Part shown: positions 15,503 through 24,783 of the stretch, in pieces
Position numbering within the stretch: the stretch's first letter is position 1
Layout of the letters: each line of letters starts with the position of its first letter
Assembly (NCBI GenBank): GCA_017398595.1
Contig: JAFQFR010000030.1
Coordinates: 1 to 62,951, forward strand
Direction: 5' to 3'
Source of the DNA: Clostridia bacterium
GTDB taxonomy: Bacteria > Bacillota > Clostridia > Oscillospirales > CAG-272
DNA length: 62,951 nucleotides
Notes under the pieces: generated by a model
What the model saw: only the letters and a program-made list of their open reading frames with translations
Database searches by the model: none
Told to the model about the DNA's origin: nothing
Program-made: the position numbers and the translations under genes

Positions 15503-17044
15503 ATGCTGGATACAAGATTTAAAATTTGCATATCTGCCGCGGTGCTGCTGCTCGTTTTGTCGGCTGTACTGCCGCTCGTGTACATTTTCGGCGGCGGAAA
15601 CACCGTGTTTGCCGCCGAGCCGCCCGCCGCCGAGACATCGGTGCAGACGCTCGCCGCCATGCAGGGCGTCGAGGACGAGATGCGCGGCATCTGGATCGCA
15701 ACGGTCAACAATATCAATTTTCCGTCCAAGCAAACGCTGACGGCAGCGGAGCTCGCCGCCGAGCTCGACGGCATCGTTGCCTTTTCCAAGGAAAACGGCT
15801 TCAACACCATTCTCTTTCAGGTGCGTCCCGCCGCCGATGCGCTCTACAAATCCGAAATTTTCCCCGCGTCCAAATTCGTTTCGGGCAGTGCGGGCGTGAC
15901 GCCCGACGGCGACTTTGACTGCCTTGCCTACCTGCTTGAAAAAGCGCACGCCGAGGGCATCGCCGTACACGCATGGGTCAATCCCCTGCGCGTGACCACG
16001 GGCAATGCTTCCTACCCGCAGACCGACCTTTCGGCACTGCCCGCGTCCAGCCCCGCGGTGCAGAACCCCGATTGGGTCGTCGCCTACGCGGACGGCAAGC
16101 TCTACTTTGACGCGGGCATCCCCGCCGTGCGGCAGCTCGTCGCCGACGGTGTGCGTGAGATCTGCGAAAACTACGACGTAGACGGTATTATTTTTGACGA
16201 TTATTTCTATCCCTATCCGTCGGGCGACGCAGAATTTGACGACGCGGACACCTTTGCCGAATACGGCGAGAATTTCGAGGACATTGCGGATTTTCGCCGT
16301 GACAACATCAACCGCTTGGTGGAGCTCTGCTACAACACGGTCAAGGACGTGGATGCAAGCATCCGATTCGGCGTATCGCCGTTCGGCATCTGGCAGAACA
16401 ACGACGGGCAGAACGGCGGCAGTGCCACCCGCGGGCTCAGCGCCTACGATCAGATCTACTGCGACGCGCTCGCCTGGGCAAACGGCGGCTATGTCGATTA
16501 CCTTGCACCTCAGCTCTACTGGTCCTTTGACACCGCGGCAGCGCCGTTCGACACGCTTGCCGAGTGGTGGAGCCGCGCGCTGGACGGCACGGGCGTGACG
16601 CTCTACATCAACCACGGCGCCTACCGTTATGCCGACGGCGGCATGGCGAGCGGCGAGATGCAAAAGCAGACCGAATATGCGCGCGATCTCTATTCCTGCC
16701 GCGGCAGTATGTACTACGGCTACGCCGCGCTGCGGGACAATGCCGAGGGGATCCTCACCGAGCTGCACGCGCTGTTTGCAACCGGGATCACCTGCTTTGA
16801 CTATGTGGACAGCGGCTCCCTCACGCTCGACAGCTACAGCGACGGCGACACGACCGCTTCTGCCTCGGCGCTCATCTGCGGCAGATCCAACCTCGCCTAC
16901 CCCATCAGCGTCAACGGCATCACGCCCCTGCGCCACAAGGACGGCAGCTACTCCATCACGCTGGCGCTTGCCGTGGGCGACAACCTCATCACCGTGCAAA
17001 ACGGCGAGGAGCGCATCGACATTCTGCTCACCCGAAAAGATTAA
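15503..17044 (+). CDS. GHL10 (DUF187/YngK-type) glycoside hydrolase
   Basis: A 513-residue exported protein. Residues 1-35 are a signal or anchor sequence (FKICISAAVLLLVLSAVLPL). The catalytic TIM barrel starts at about 60 with MRGIWIATVNNINFP, and continues with FNTILFQVRPAADALY, AWVNPLRV, DGIIFDDYFYP (likely acidic catalytic residues), FGVSPFGIWQN and YLAPQLYWSF. A beta-rich tail follows from about 450. The family is thought to act on cell-wall or related glycans. GGGAG precedes ATG 15503; the frame is open further upstream through repeat DNA, which is not coding. Confidence 0.85.
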   Translation: MLDTRFKICISAAVLLLVLSAVLPLVYIFGGGNTVFAAEPPAAETSVQTLAAMQGVEDEMRGIWIATVNNINFPSKQTLTAAELAAELDGIVAFSKENGFNTILFQVRPAADALYKSEIFPASKFVSGSAGVTPDGDFDCLAYLLEKAHAEGIAVHAWVNPLRVTTGNASYPQTDLSALPASSPAVQNPDWVVAYADGKLYFDAGIPAVRQLVADGVREICENYDVDGIIFDDYFYPYPSGDAEFDDADTFAEYGENFEDIADFRRDNINRLVELCYNTVKDVDASIRFGVSPFGIWQNNDGQNGGSATRGLSAYDQIYCDALAWANGGYVDYLAPQLYWSFDTAAAPFDTLAEWWSRALDGTGVTLYINHGAYRYADGGMASGEMQKQTEYARDLYSCRGSMYYGYAALRDNAEGILTELHALFATGITCFDYVDSGSLTLDSYSDGDTTASASALICGRSNLAYPISVNGITPLRHKDGSYSITLALAVGDNLITVQNGEERIDILLTRKD

Positions 17045-17058
17045 AATTCCGACAGATA

Positions 17059-17087
17059 TTGACAGTCATTTCCGACTATAGTAAAAT
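17059..17087 (+). promoter_or_regulatory. Consensus promoter of the SLH Cys-repeat gene
   Basis: TTGACA (17059-17064), 17-nt spacer, TAAAAT (17082-17087), 38 nt before the ATG. Confidence 0.8.
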
Positions 17088-17125
17088 TATGTTACGGAAG
17101 TATACTACACAGGAGGTTTAAAAGA

Positions 17126-18895
17126 ATGAAAAGAACCGTGATCACCTTGCTGTGCCTTGCCGCGGCGGGTCTGGCGCTGACGTTCGGCGCATCCGCAGCA
17201 ACGACCTGCGAACACAACTGGCGCATCGACTTTACAAAATGTATTGCCCCCACTTGTACCAAGGCAGGCAGCAATTTCTATACATGTTCCCGCTGCTCGG
17301 ACACCAAAACCGAGACCGTGGCGGCGACCGGACACGACTACGTTGCAAAGTCCGGCGTAGATCCCACCTGCACGCAGAGCGGCACGGCGGTCGAAAGATG
17401 CTCGGTCTGCGGCGATGAAAAATCCACCGTAAAAGCCGCGCTCGGACATGATTTCAAAGAAACCGCGCGCAAAGCGGCGACCTGTGACGCAGCCGGCAGC
17501 ATCACCTACAAGTGTTCGCGCTGTACCGAGACCAAGAGTGAGACGATCGCGGCACTCGGACACGATTTTTCCAAGTTCATCAGCACCTCCGCGACCTGCA
17601 CCGCCGCGGGAAAGTCCACCTATCAGTGCTCCCGCTGTGACGAGCTGACGCTCAAAGCATCCGCAAAACTCGGACATAACTATGTCAAGAGCGGCGGTCC
17701 TACCTGCACGGGAAACGGCAAGTATGTCAACACCTGTTCCCGCTGCGGCACGAGCTACACCGATACAAGCATCACAAAAGCACTGGGGCATGACCTGCCC
17801 GACGACGATTCCTCGCTGTGGCGCGTCACCAAGAAGGCGACCTGCGGCGAGGCAGGCTCCCGCCGCGCGAAATGCGCCCGCTGCAGCGAATATATCACCG
17901 AAGAGATCCCCGCACTGAAGCATGAATACGGCAGCGAGCTGTATCTGATCAAGGTGCCCACCAAAACCACCACGGGCAAGGCGCAGCAGATCTGTGAAAA
18001 CTGCGGTGAGACCGTGACAAAGACCATTAAAAAGGGCACGACCGACCTCTCCGACTACACCGTGCCGCCGATCGTTGCTTCGCATGACGACGGTATCGTG
18101 ACGCGCGGCACGGCGATCACGCTGGAATGTGACCTTGCAGATGCCACGATCTACTATGCGCTGGGCGGCAAGAGCCCGACCGCCAAGGCCTACCGTCAGA
18201 CCTATTCCGAGCCGATCATCGTTACCGAATCCACCACGATCACCGCGTATGCCGTCTATACAGACGATCTGGATGTCACCGTTTCCGACACGTTCTCGGT
18301 GACGCTGTTGGTGAAAAACGGCGATTCCTGGCTGTACATAGAGGCGGACGCCGAAGAGGGCGGCTATATGTCGCTCGAAAGCGGTAAAAAGTTCCGTCCC
18401 GACGACAATGCCACCCGCTATGAGGTGCTCGAAGCCATGGACCCGATCTTCGGCTCTTTTGCAGACGATGCCACCGTTACATTCACCGACGTGACGAAGG
18501 AACATAAGGCTGTCGTCAGCAAATTCGTCGGTGCAGAGCTGCTCGACGGCTACGAGGACAAGACCTTCCGCGGCGAGGAAAACATCAAGCGCAGCGAGCT
18601 GTGCAAGCTGCTTGTGCTGGCGCTCGGTATGGAGACCTCCAAGAAAGACACAGTGCAGTTCAAAGACGTATCCGTCACGCACTGGGCATACGAGTACATC
18701 GCGGCACTGACCAAGGCAGGCTACCTCAAAGGAGACATCGACGGCAATTTCCGCCCCGATGATCCGGTTTCGCGTGCCGAGCTTGTCACGCTGCTCAACC
18801 GCATCGCCGGCATCGACACTGCCAAGGGCGTGACGATCAGCGACGTTGCCACCACCCACTGGGCATACGGCTACATCTGTGCCGCAGTAAAGTAA
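17126..18895 (+). CDS. Exported SLH protein with seven Cys-pair repeats
   Basis: A 589-residue surface protein. A signal peptide (MKRTVITLLCLAAAGLALTF, cleavage near ASA-A) is followed by seven repeats of about 30-37 residues (about 28-310). Each is built as T-C-x4-G, then C-x2-C, then ALGHD, for example CTAAGKSTYQCSRC and CDAAGSITYKCSRC. The last repeat lacks the first Cys. Residues about 325-395 resemble a chitobiase-type C-terminal beta domain (TIYYALGGKSPTAKAY). The C-terminus has SLH modules (FTDVTKEHKAVVSKFVGAEL, FKDVSVTHWAYEYIAAL, ISDVATTHWAYGYICA) for binding secondary wall polymer. The Cys/His pattern suggests zinc-ribbon-like folds or disulfides. AGGAGG precedes the ATG. Confidence 0.85.
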   Translation: MKRTVITLLCLAAAGLALTFGASAATTCEHNWRIDFTKCIAPTCTKAGSNFYTCSRCSDTKTETVAATGHDYVAKSGVDPTCTQSGTAVERCSVCGDEKSTVKAALGHDFKETARKAATCDAAGSITYKCSRCTETKSETIAALGHDFSKFISTSATCTAAGKSTYQCSRCDELTLKASAKLGHNYVKSGGPTCTGNGKYVNTCSRCGTSYTDTSITKALGHDLPDDDSSLWRVTKKATCGEAGSRRAKCARCSEYITEEIPALKHEYGSELYLIKVPTKTTTGKAQQICENCGETVTKTIKKGTTDLSDYTVPPIVASHDDGIVTRGTAITLECDLADATIYYALGGKSPTAKAYRQTYSEPIIVTESTTITAYAVYTDDLDVTVSDTFSVTLLVKNGDSWLYIEADAEEGGYMSLESGKKFRPDDNATRYEVLEAMDPIFGSFADDATVTFTDVTKEHKAVVSKFVGAELLDGYEDKTFRGEENIKRSELCKLLVLALGMETSKKDTVQFKDVSVTHWAYEYIAALTKAGYLKGDIDGNFRPDDPVSRAELVTLLNRIAGIDTAKGVTISDVATTHWAYGYICAAVK

Positions 18896-18908
18896 GTGAA
18901 TCCATATA

Positions 18909-18938
18909 AAAAATGCTCACCGAACGGTGAGCATTTTT
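18909..18938 (+). terminator. Terminator of the SLH Cys-repeat gene
   Basis: The stem AAAAATGCTCACC/GGTGAGCATTTTT with a GAAC loop lies 14 nt after the stop. Confidence 0.9.
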
Positions 18939-18959
18939 GCTTATATCGAGCAGAGCGTT

Positions 18960-19150
18960 TTTGCCCCACGAGATTCCGCAATGCGTCCTACGGACGCTAT
19001 GGCGCTATTTGGCGGCTCACCGCCAAAAGTTCGACTGCGCCCCCACGCTGTCATCTTGAGCGAAGAGCGAAGCTCGTAGTCGAAACCCGTAGGGCAAACG
19101 GCATCGCCGTTTGGATCTCGTGGGGGCTTCGCTCAGAATGACCGGGTGGG
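18960..19150. repeat. Dispersed repeat of the CGCTCAGAATGAC family
   Basis: It contains CGAGATTCCGCAATGCGTCC, AAAAGTTCGACTGCGC, GTAGTCGAAACCCG, AGGGCAAACGGC, CCGTTTGGATCT and CGCTCAGAATGAC. The same blocks recur in a different order at 57440-57620 and partly at 53300-53505. No gene is present. Confidence 0.7.
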
Positions 19151-19201
19151 ACAAAAACGCCGCAGGCAAACTTCCTGCGCAAAGCGCGCTGCATTTTATC
19201 T

Positions 19202-20884
19202 TTACACGCCGAAGCCGACGGGGCGGGAGCGCTTTTCTACGGTCTTTTGAAACTCGCGGTCGGCGCCCGCGGCGAGGAAGTCCTCTTTGCGCAGGCAGAG
19301 CTCGGCATCCTGTGCGAGCTGGGTACGCATGACCGCCTTGCCCCAGGTGCGCTCAAACAGGTTGCGCACAAAGCGCGCATTGCTGAACGTCTTTGCCGTG
19401 ATGGCTTCCTCGGGCAGCGCGTCAAAATACGCGCGCACCGCCTCGGCAAAGCCCTCGTCATAGGCAAAGCTCTTGTCCGCCATGCGCATAAAAATGCGGT
19501 AGAGCTGCTCGCGCGTGTAGTTGGGAAACTCGATCACATACGGCATGCGGCTCTCGAGTCCCGCGTTGCCGCGCATAAGTGCTTCCATCTCGTCGGGATA
19601 GCCCGCCATGATGACCACAAAGTCCGAGCGGTGGTTCTCCATCTCGGCGATGAGCGTGTCGAGGGCTTCTCTGCCGAAGTCGCGCGAGGAACTGCTGTCG
19701 TCGCCGTAGAGCGAATATGCCTCGTCGATGAACAGCACCGAGCCGTAGGCGTCGCGGCACATGCCCGCCGTTTTCGGCGCGGTCTCGCCGACAAAGCGGC
19801 CGCAGAGATCTCTGCCCGAATATTCAAAGAAGTTGCCGTTGCGCAGGACGCCGCGCTCCTTCAAAATTCTGCCGAGGATACGCGCCGCCGTGGTCTTGCC
19901 CGTGCCGGGGTTGCCCACGAAGCGCATGTGGATGCAGGGCGGCTCGATGGATTTATTCTTCAGCGCCACCTCGATCTGCGCTACGATCTCGAGGATGCGC
20001 GCCTTGACCGTTTCCATGCCCACATAGTCATCCAGCAGCGCAATGCCGCCGCGGCTGTCGGTCTCGTAGCTCTCGGCGAGCGCGGTGATCTCGCCGCCGC
20101 GGATGCAGGTATCCGACACGCCGCGCCGCGCGCTGTCCAGATGCTTCAGATAGATCATCTCGCAGACGATCTTATGCACCGTATTGATGCCGTAAAAATG
20201 TCCGTCGCTCTTTTCTTCGGACACACGCGTTTCAAACACGCGCCGTGCGTCCGCGTCCATCGTGAAGCCGTACTTTTCCAGTGCGGCATCCGCACAGAGC
20301 AGCAGGTTTTCGGGACTGAGCGGCGCAAAGGTCACGTCGGTGACGCAGAGCAGGTCGCGCAGTCCTTTTTTGATGTCGTTGAGGATGCTTTTTTCGACGA
20401 AAGGCACGCGGAATACGATCTGCAGCTCGTCGAGGTGATCCTCCAGCTTTGCCAGAAAGCCGCGGAACACGCGCCCCTCGATGCGCGTCATCCACTCGCT
20501 GATGTCGATGCAGAGCAGCTTGCCGCCATCCTGCCCGAAGCTGTGAATATGCGGGCGAACGCGCGCAAACAGCTCGTCTGCGCCAACCTTGCCCTCGGGA
20601 GCGGGCAGACAGATCTCGGCGACGGGGTCATCCTCGGCAAAACGGAAGATGCCGAGCTCGCCGAGCAGCCGTGCGAACAGCGAAAGGCAGGTGGAAAGCC
20701 CATTGCCCGCGTTGATCGCAAAGAGATAGCTGCGGTGGGAAAACGCCGAAAACGTCTTGTGCCGACGGATCTCGGGCGCGACACAGGCGCACTCCTCGCA
20801 GAGCGCCTTGAACTCCTGTGCGCCGATCAGCCCGCGGATCTCCGCAAGCGCCGACGGCACCTCGGCGATTTGCATGTCTGCCAT
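19202..20884 (-). CDS. CbxX/CfqX (SpoVK-type) AAA+ ATPase with extra N-terminal domain
   Basis: A 560-residue soluble ATPase. The C-terminal AAA+ module has Walker A GNPGTGKT (324-331), Walker B VLFIDEAY (383-390), the pore-region EYSGRDLCGRFVGET and arginine-finger region GLESRMPYVIEFPNYT. This is the CbxX/CfqX group that includes sporulation protein SpoVK and Rubisco activase CbbX. The N-terminal 270 residues look like a second, degenerate AAA+ fold: LLCIDISEW in place of Walker B, no Walker A, and a lid-like helical end. AAAGGAG selects ATG 20884, although the frame opens 11 codons earlier. The partner is unknown; a spore role is plausible. Confidence 0.8.
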   Translation of the reverse strand: MADMQIAEVPSALAEIRGLIGAQEFKALCEECACVAPEIRRHKTFSAFSHRSYLFAINAGNGLSTCLSLFARLLGELGIFRFAEDDPVAEICLPAPEGKVGADELFARVRPHIHSFGQDGGKLLCIDISEWMTRIEGRVFRGFLAKLEDHLDELQIVFRVPFVEKSILNDIKKGLRDLLCVTDVTFAPLSPENLLLCADAALEKYGFTMDADARRVFETRVSEEKSDGHFYGINTVHKIVCEMIYLKHLDSARRGVSDTCIRGGEITALAESYETDSRGGIALLDDYVGMETVKARILEIVAQIEVALKNKSIEPPCIHMRFVGNPGTGKTTAARILGRILKERGVLRNGNFFEYSGRDLCGRFVGETAPKTAGMCRDAYGSVLFIDEAYSLYGDDSSSSRDFGREALDTLIAEMENHRSDFVVIMAGYPDEMEALMRGNAGLESRMPYVIEFPNYTREQLYRIFMRMADKSFAYDEGFAEAVRAYFDALPEEAITAKTFSNARFVRNLFERTWGKAVMRTQLAQDAELCLRKEDFLAAGADREFQKTVEKRSRPVGFGV

Positions 20885-21007
20885 AGAAAACTCCTTTCGA
20901 TAACGCTTTTTCTCCATTGTATACCGAATGCCACGGTCTTGTCAATAATATTCCTTTCCATGTTTGTAAGGGACAGAATATGCGGGAGGTGTTTCCCCGC
21001 CGAATGC

Positions 21008-21041
21008 GCAAAAAAGGAAGGCGTAAGCCTTCCTTTTTTGC
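21008..21041. terminator. Strong hairpin with A and T tracts
   Basis: The 15-bp stem GCAAAAAAGGAAGGC/GCCTTCCTTTTTTGC has a GTAA loop. No gene ends immediately beside it. The S-layer gene terminator at 21178-21208 has an almost identical stem with another loop. Confidence 0.75.
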
Positions 21042-21059
21042 ACCTTTGTTAAAAAACAA

Positions 21060-21177
21060 ATTTCGTTTTAAAGACGGACATGCGCCGGCTTTAAAACACC
21101 TTACAGGTCGCGCACGGTGAGTGCGTCGCGAGACTTGCGACCTCTCCAGTCGAAAGGCTTGACCTTTCGACTGCTTT
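21060..21177. other. Structured non-coding stretch between two like terminators
   Basis: It contains a perfect 10-bp inverted repeat AGTCGAAAGG/CCTTTCGACT (21148-21172) and interleaved GTCGC/GCGAC repeats (21112-21143). No open frame is credible. It may be a repeat remnant or a small RNA. Confidence 0.35.
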
Positions 21178-21208
21178 AAAAAAAGGAAGGCTTGCGCCTT
21201 CCTTTTTT
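21178..21208 (-). terminator. Terminator of S-layer gene 1
   Basis: The stem AAAAAAGGAAGGC/GCCTTCCTTTTTT with a TTGC loop lies just after the minus-strand stop at 21217. Confidence 0.85.
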
Positions 21209-21216
21209 GCGTTGGA

Positions 21217-24200
21217 TTAGTTCATCGCGGTGAGGATCTTGGCAACGTTCAGGGTGAGAACGCCGGTGTCCTCGTTGTAGGATGCCATGATCTTGAGGGT
21301 GACGGTGATGGATGCTGCGCCCTCATAGGTCTTTACATCTGCCTTGGGCACGAGGATCTCCATGCCCTCGCTGTCGAGGATGAACTGGTTGAGGATGCCC
21401 TCGGTGGGCTCGCTGATCTGCTCGGTGATGTCACCTGCAACGGGGTACTCGTAGCCCGAGAACTCGTCGGTGATGGCAAGCTCATTGCCGCCGAGACCGT
21501 TCTCTGCGTCAAATGCAACGTTGAGCGCCATGCGGTCAAAGTCGTACTTGTCGGTATCGAGACCGGTCGCGTCGATGGTGACAACATTTGCAGCCACGCT
21601 CGCAAGCGCATTGGGCAGGTTGAGCGCGCCGCCGTTTACAACAACGGTGTCCGCATCGGTAAAGGTGATGTCGGATGCCGCGATGTCGACAAAGGTCACG
21701 TCATTTGCATGGCCCTCGAGCAGCATTGCTGCCTTGAACGCCTCTGCAATGGTCTTGTTCGCCTCGGTGATCACACCGTGCTCATCGGCGTAGAGCGCCT
21801 TGGAGAGATCCAGCGTGATCGAGGTGTTGCTGCGGAATACGCACTCATCCACGATCTGCATGGTGCGCAGGTCGAGCAGGTCGGTGATGGTGACCGTGTA
21901 CTTCTCGGTCACGTCCTCGCCGCTGTTCTCTACGCGGATCTCGGAAGTGGGCAGTGCCACATAGTAGGTCTCGCCGGTGGTTGCCGCGCGGCTCTCACCC
22001 CAAGCGGATACGTTTGCAAAGCCGCCGGTAAAGGTGGGCTCTTCGATCACGGCTACGATCAGGTCGGAGGATGCCGCATAGAACTTAGCATTGCCGTTTA
22101 CGGTGTACTTCGCCTTCTGCACGCCGGTACGCACGCCGATGTTGCCCTCTCCGTCAATGATGACGATGACGGTATCGTCGTCCAGCGTAACTCTTGCTGC
22201 GGTCGCGTCGGGATCTGCGGTGATCTTATTGGTCTTATTGGTAACATCCGAGAAGATCAGACCTTCTGCGATCTCGGCGTACTCCACTGCGCCGCCGACC
22301 GTACCGAGGTCAAGCATGTCGCCGCGCTCGTCCACGATCGCAAAGATGCCTGCGGTCTGCAGCTCGGCAGTCAGTGCCGCATACTCTGCATACTTCGAGA
22401 AGCTGTCGCCCATCAGCTCTGCATAGCCCGCATACGCGCCCATGTCGCCGCTGATCGCATACTTCTCGGTCTCGGTGTTGTAGTCCTTGTAGAGCTTCTT
22501 GAGAGACTTCAGCTCCCACTCGCCGCTCTCGGTGTTGAGCACCGCGATGGCAACATTGCCGTTGTCATCGAGCACGAATGCGTCGGTGTACTCGAGCTTG
22601 TCCTCGGCAACACCCATCAGATCCGACAGGATCTCGGGGTCAACGGTCACGATCGCAAAGCCGTAGGTTGCCGCGCCGGACTCGCCGTCGTAGCTCTCGA
22701 GGTATACGATGTTGCCGTCCACGGAAACGTACTTCGCATTGTTCTTGCCCGACTCAAAGTTACCCATAATGGTCTTGATGAGGGCTGCATTTGCCTTGTA
22801 GGTCGCGTAGTCTGCGGTGTACGCACCCTTGAAACCGAAGGTGTGATTTACGCCGCCGATCTTAACGGTCTCTCTGCCCGCAGAGGTACCCGTGAGCTGA
22901 CCGGTGCGGAAGCCGCCGTGGTTTGCCGCAACGGTGAGGATGTTATCCACTGCGTTGTAGTAGTAGAACATGAACTCGCCCGACTCGATGTCCTCGCCTG
23001 CAAGCGACGCGCTCTTGGCAAGCTCGCCGTTCTTCTTGGAAACCGAAGTGGTTGCGGAAGTTACCTTGGAGGTAGTGCCGAGCAGGTACTCGACGAAGTT
23101 CGACTTGTCGCCGTCCTTGTTTTCGACCTTGGTCGCCTCATAGCTGCCGATGGTCACAAAGGATGCGTTCTTGCCGGTGGTGGAATCCTTCAGCGTGCGG
23201 ACGAAATACTGACCGAACGCATAGGGCATGTAGTAGATATGGAGCGTCTTGACGGTCTGATTCTCCACGGTGGTCTCGCGAACGATGTAGCGGACTGCGC
23301 CGTTCGAGTTTGCACCGATGTAACCGTCCTTGGTGTCGTAAAGGAAGTTGTTTTCAAAGTTTTCGCCGTCGGTGGTCGCCCAGCCGTCTGCGCCGAACTC
23401 GTAAACAACGACTTCGTACTTATCGGTTACGAATTTCAAGCCGCCGAGCGTGATGTACTCGCTGCCCGAGGTGGGCTTGACGTAGCGGATGCTGCCCGCG
23501 TCGCCGAGGTTTTCCACAGCAGTGAGTGCATCGGTGTTGACAAAGACAACACGTGCGTCGCTCTCGTCAGCGTCGGTGTCGTACTTGTCAAAGAATTCGT
23601 CTGCCTTGCAGTTGACGAACATGGTCATGGGCAGACCGAGGTAGTCGATCTTGGGGGTATCGGCAGTGATGCCGAGGTCCGCTGCTGCGAGCGTGTAGGA
23701 TGCATCCGCATACTGTACGGTGACAGTGTCGATGTCGTCCTCGCCGTCCGCTTCTGTAAATGCGGTAACGGTCACGACCATTTTGCCCGCTGCGAAGCCG
23801 GATTTCTCAAGATAGGTCTCTCTCTTGATCTTGCCGGGGCCGACGATGATGCCGTATGCAGACTCATCCTGCTTGCCGGGGTATACGATCTCGCCCGAGA
23901 TGGGGTCGGTGATCGCGATCTCGGTGCCGAGCATATCCCAGATCAGCTGTGCGGTCTCGTCGCGGCGGAGCTGTGCCTGGAAGTTGACATTTTTGATATT
24001 GTCGGTCAAGCCGAGCTTCTGCGCCTCGATGATGTAATCATACGGATAGGACATGTTCTCGCGCTCATAGCCGAGTGCGCGAACTGCCAGCGTCAGCATT
24101 TCCTGATAGGTGATCGTATCGTTATAGCCGTAGATGCCGTTGCCTCTGCCTACGATCAGACCGAGGTTTGCGAGGTAGTCAATTGCCGTACCGTACTCGG

Positions 24201-24483
24201 GTACGTCCGAGAAGATAGCGCTCTTGTCTGCGTTCCATACGGAGGAGTCGGTCTTACCGGTGATAGCCTGAACGAAGAACAGCGCTGCCTGATAACGGGT
24301 TACATGCTTATCCAGCATGAGGTTGCCGTTCTCGTCGCCCTTCATCACGCCGATCGCCGCGAGGTGCTGTGCCGCGTCCATATAGTCCGCGTCCACCTCT
24401 GCTGCACCCGTCGTGAGCACCGTCATGCCAAATACCATCAGCATTGCCAGTGCGAGGGAAAGAAATTTTTTGAAATTTCTCAT
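21217..24483 (-). CDS. S-layer-homology surface protein 1
   Basis: A 1088-residue exported protein. Signal peptide MRNFKKFLSLALAMLMVFGM with cleavage after TGA-A. Three SLH-like modules span about 30-210 (YMDAAQHLAAIGVMKGDENG, TRYQAALFFVQAITGK, FSDVPEYGTAIDYLANLGLI, YNDTITYQEMLTLAVRALGY), followed by a long acidic, beta-rich region with no recognised enzyme motif. It is a paralog of the 1206-residue protein at 58589-62209; several internal blocks match, such as VRTLKDSTTGKNASF here and the corresponding TTKDATTSKDADF there. It probably forms or decorates the S-layer. AAGGAG precedes the ATG. Confidence 0.85.
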   Translation of the reverse strand: MRNFKKFLSLALAMLMVFGMTVLTTGAAEVDADYMDAAQHLAAIGVMKGDENGNLMLDKHVTRYQAALFFVQAITGKTDSSVWNADKSAIFSDVPEYGTAIDYLANLGLIVGRGNGIYGYNDTITYQEMLTLAVRALGYERENMSYPYDYIIEAQKLGLTDNIKNVNFQAQLRRDETAQLIWDMLGTEIAITDPISGEIVYPGKQDESAYGIIVGPGKIKRETYLEKSGFAAGKMVVTVTAFTEADGEDDIDTVTVQYADASYTLAAADLGITADTPKIDYLGLPMTMFVNCKADEFFDKYDTDADESDARVVFVNTDALTAVENLGDAGSIRYVKPTSGSEYITLGGLKFVTDKYEVVVYEFGADGWATTDGENFENNFLYDTKDGYIGANSNGAVRYIVRETTVENQTVKTLHIYYMPYAFGQYFVRTLKDSTTGKNASFVTIGSYEATKVENKDGDKSNFVEYLLGTTSKVTSATTSVSKKNGELAKSASLAGEDIESGEFMFYYYNAVDNILTVAANHGGFRTGQLTGTSAGRETVKIGGVNHTFGFKGAYTADYATYKANAALIKTIMGNFESGKNNAKYVSVDGNIVYLESYDGESGAATYGFAIVTVDPEILSDLMGVAEDKLEYTDAFVLDDNGNVAIAVLNTESGEWELKSLKKLYKDYNTETEKYAISGDMGAYAGYAELMGDSFSKYAEYAALTAELQTAGIFAIVDERGDMLDLGTVGGAVEYAEIAEGLIFSDVTNKTNKITADPDATAARVTLDDDTVIVIIDGEGNIGVRTGVQKAKYTVNGNAKFYAASSDLIVAVIEEPTFTGGFANVSAWGESRAATTGETYYVALPTSEIRVENSGEDVTEKYTVTITDLLDLRTMQIVDECVFRSNTSITLDLSKALYADEHGVITEANKTIAEAFKAAMLLEGHANDVTFVDIAASDITFTDADTVVVNGGALNLPNALASVAANVVTIDATGLDTDKYDFDRMALNVAFDAENGLGGNELAITDEFSGYEYPVAGDITEQISEPTEGILNQFILDSEGMEILVPKADVKTYEGAASITVTLKIMASYNEDTGVLTLNVAKILTAMN

Positions 24484-24541
24484 TGTGCGTTCTCCTTATA
24501 TAGATTTTGTTCGGCGGCGGTGCCCCGCCTGCCGTGACACT

Positions 24542-24570
24542 ATCCTACCGCATCCGAAAAGTTTGCGCAA
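24542..24570 (-). promoter_or_regulatory. Promoter of S-layer gene 1
   Basis: On the minus strand, TTGCGC (24570-24565), a 17-nt spacer and TAGGAT (24547-24542) lie about 60 nt before the start. Confidence 0.55.
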
Positions 24571-24701
24571 GGCATGACAGGGATCTGTAAAGGAGTTGTA
24601 ATGTTGCGGCACGCATTTTGTAAAATTTGAACCAATGTGTGGAAGTAATGGGAAATCGCGGAGTATCCATCCTCTACACCGCCCCATTCCGCAAAAAAGC
24701 A

Positions 24702-24730
24702 TTGCATTTTTACCATGCGCGTACTATAAT
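24702..24730 (+). promoter_or_regulatory. Promoter of galU
   Basis: TTGCAT (24702-24707), 17-nt spacer, perfect TATAAT (24725-24730). A small GGGTTTTTATACCC hairpin lies in the leader just before the ribosome-binding site. The rest of the divergent gap holds nothing else. Confidence 0.85.
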
Positions 24731-24783
24731 ATAGATGTTAATTAAAGTAGACTGGGTTTTTATACCCAAAGGGAGGTTTGGAA

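Noticed and set aside
21709..24537. A 942-codon plus-strand open frame opposite S-layer gene 1
   Set aside because: The minus strand encodes a protein with signal peptide and SLH modules. The plus frame has no domain, no ribosome-binding site and crosses the promoter.
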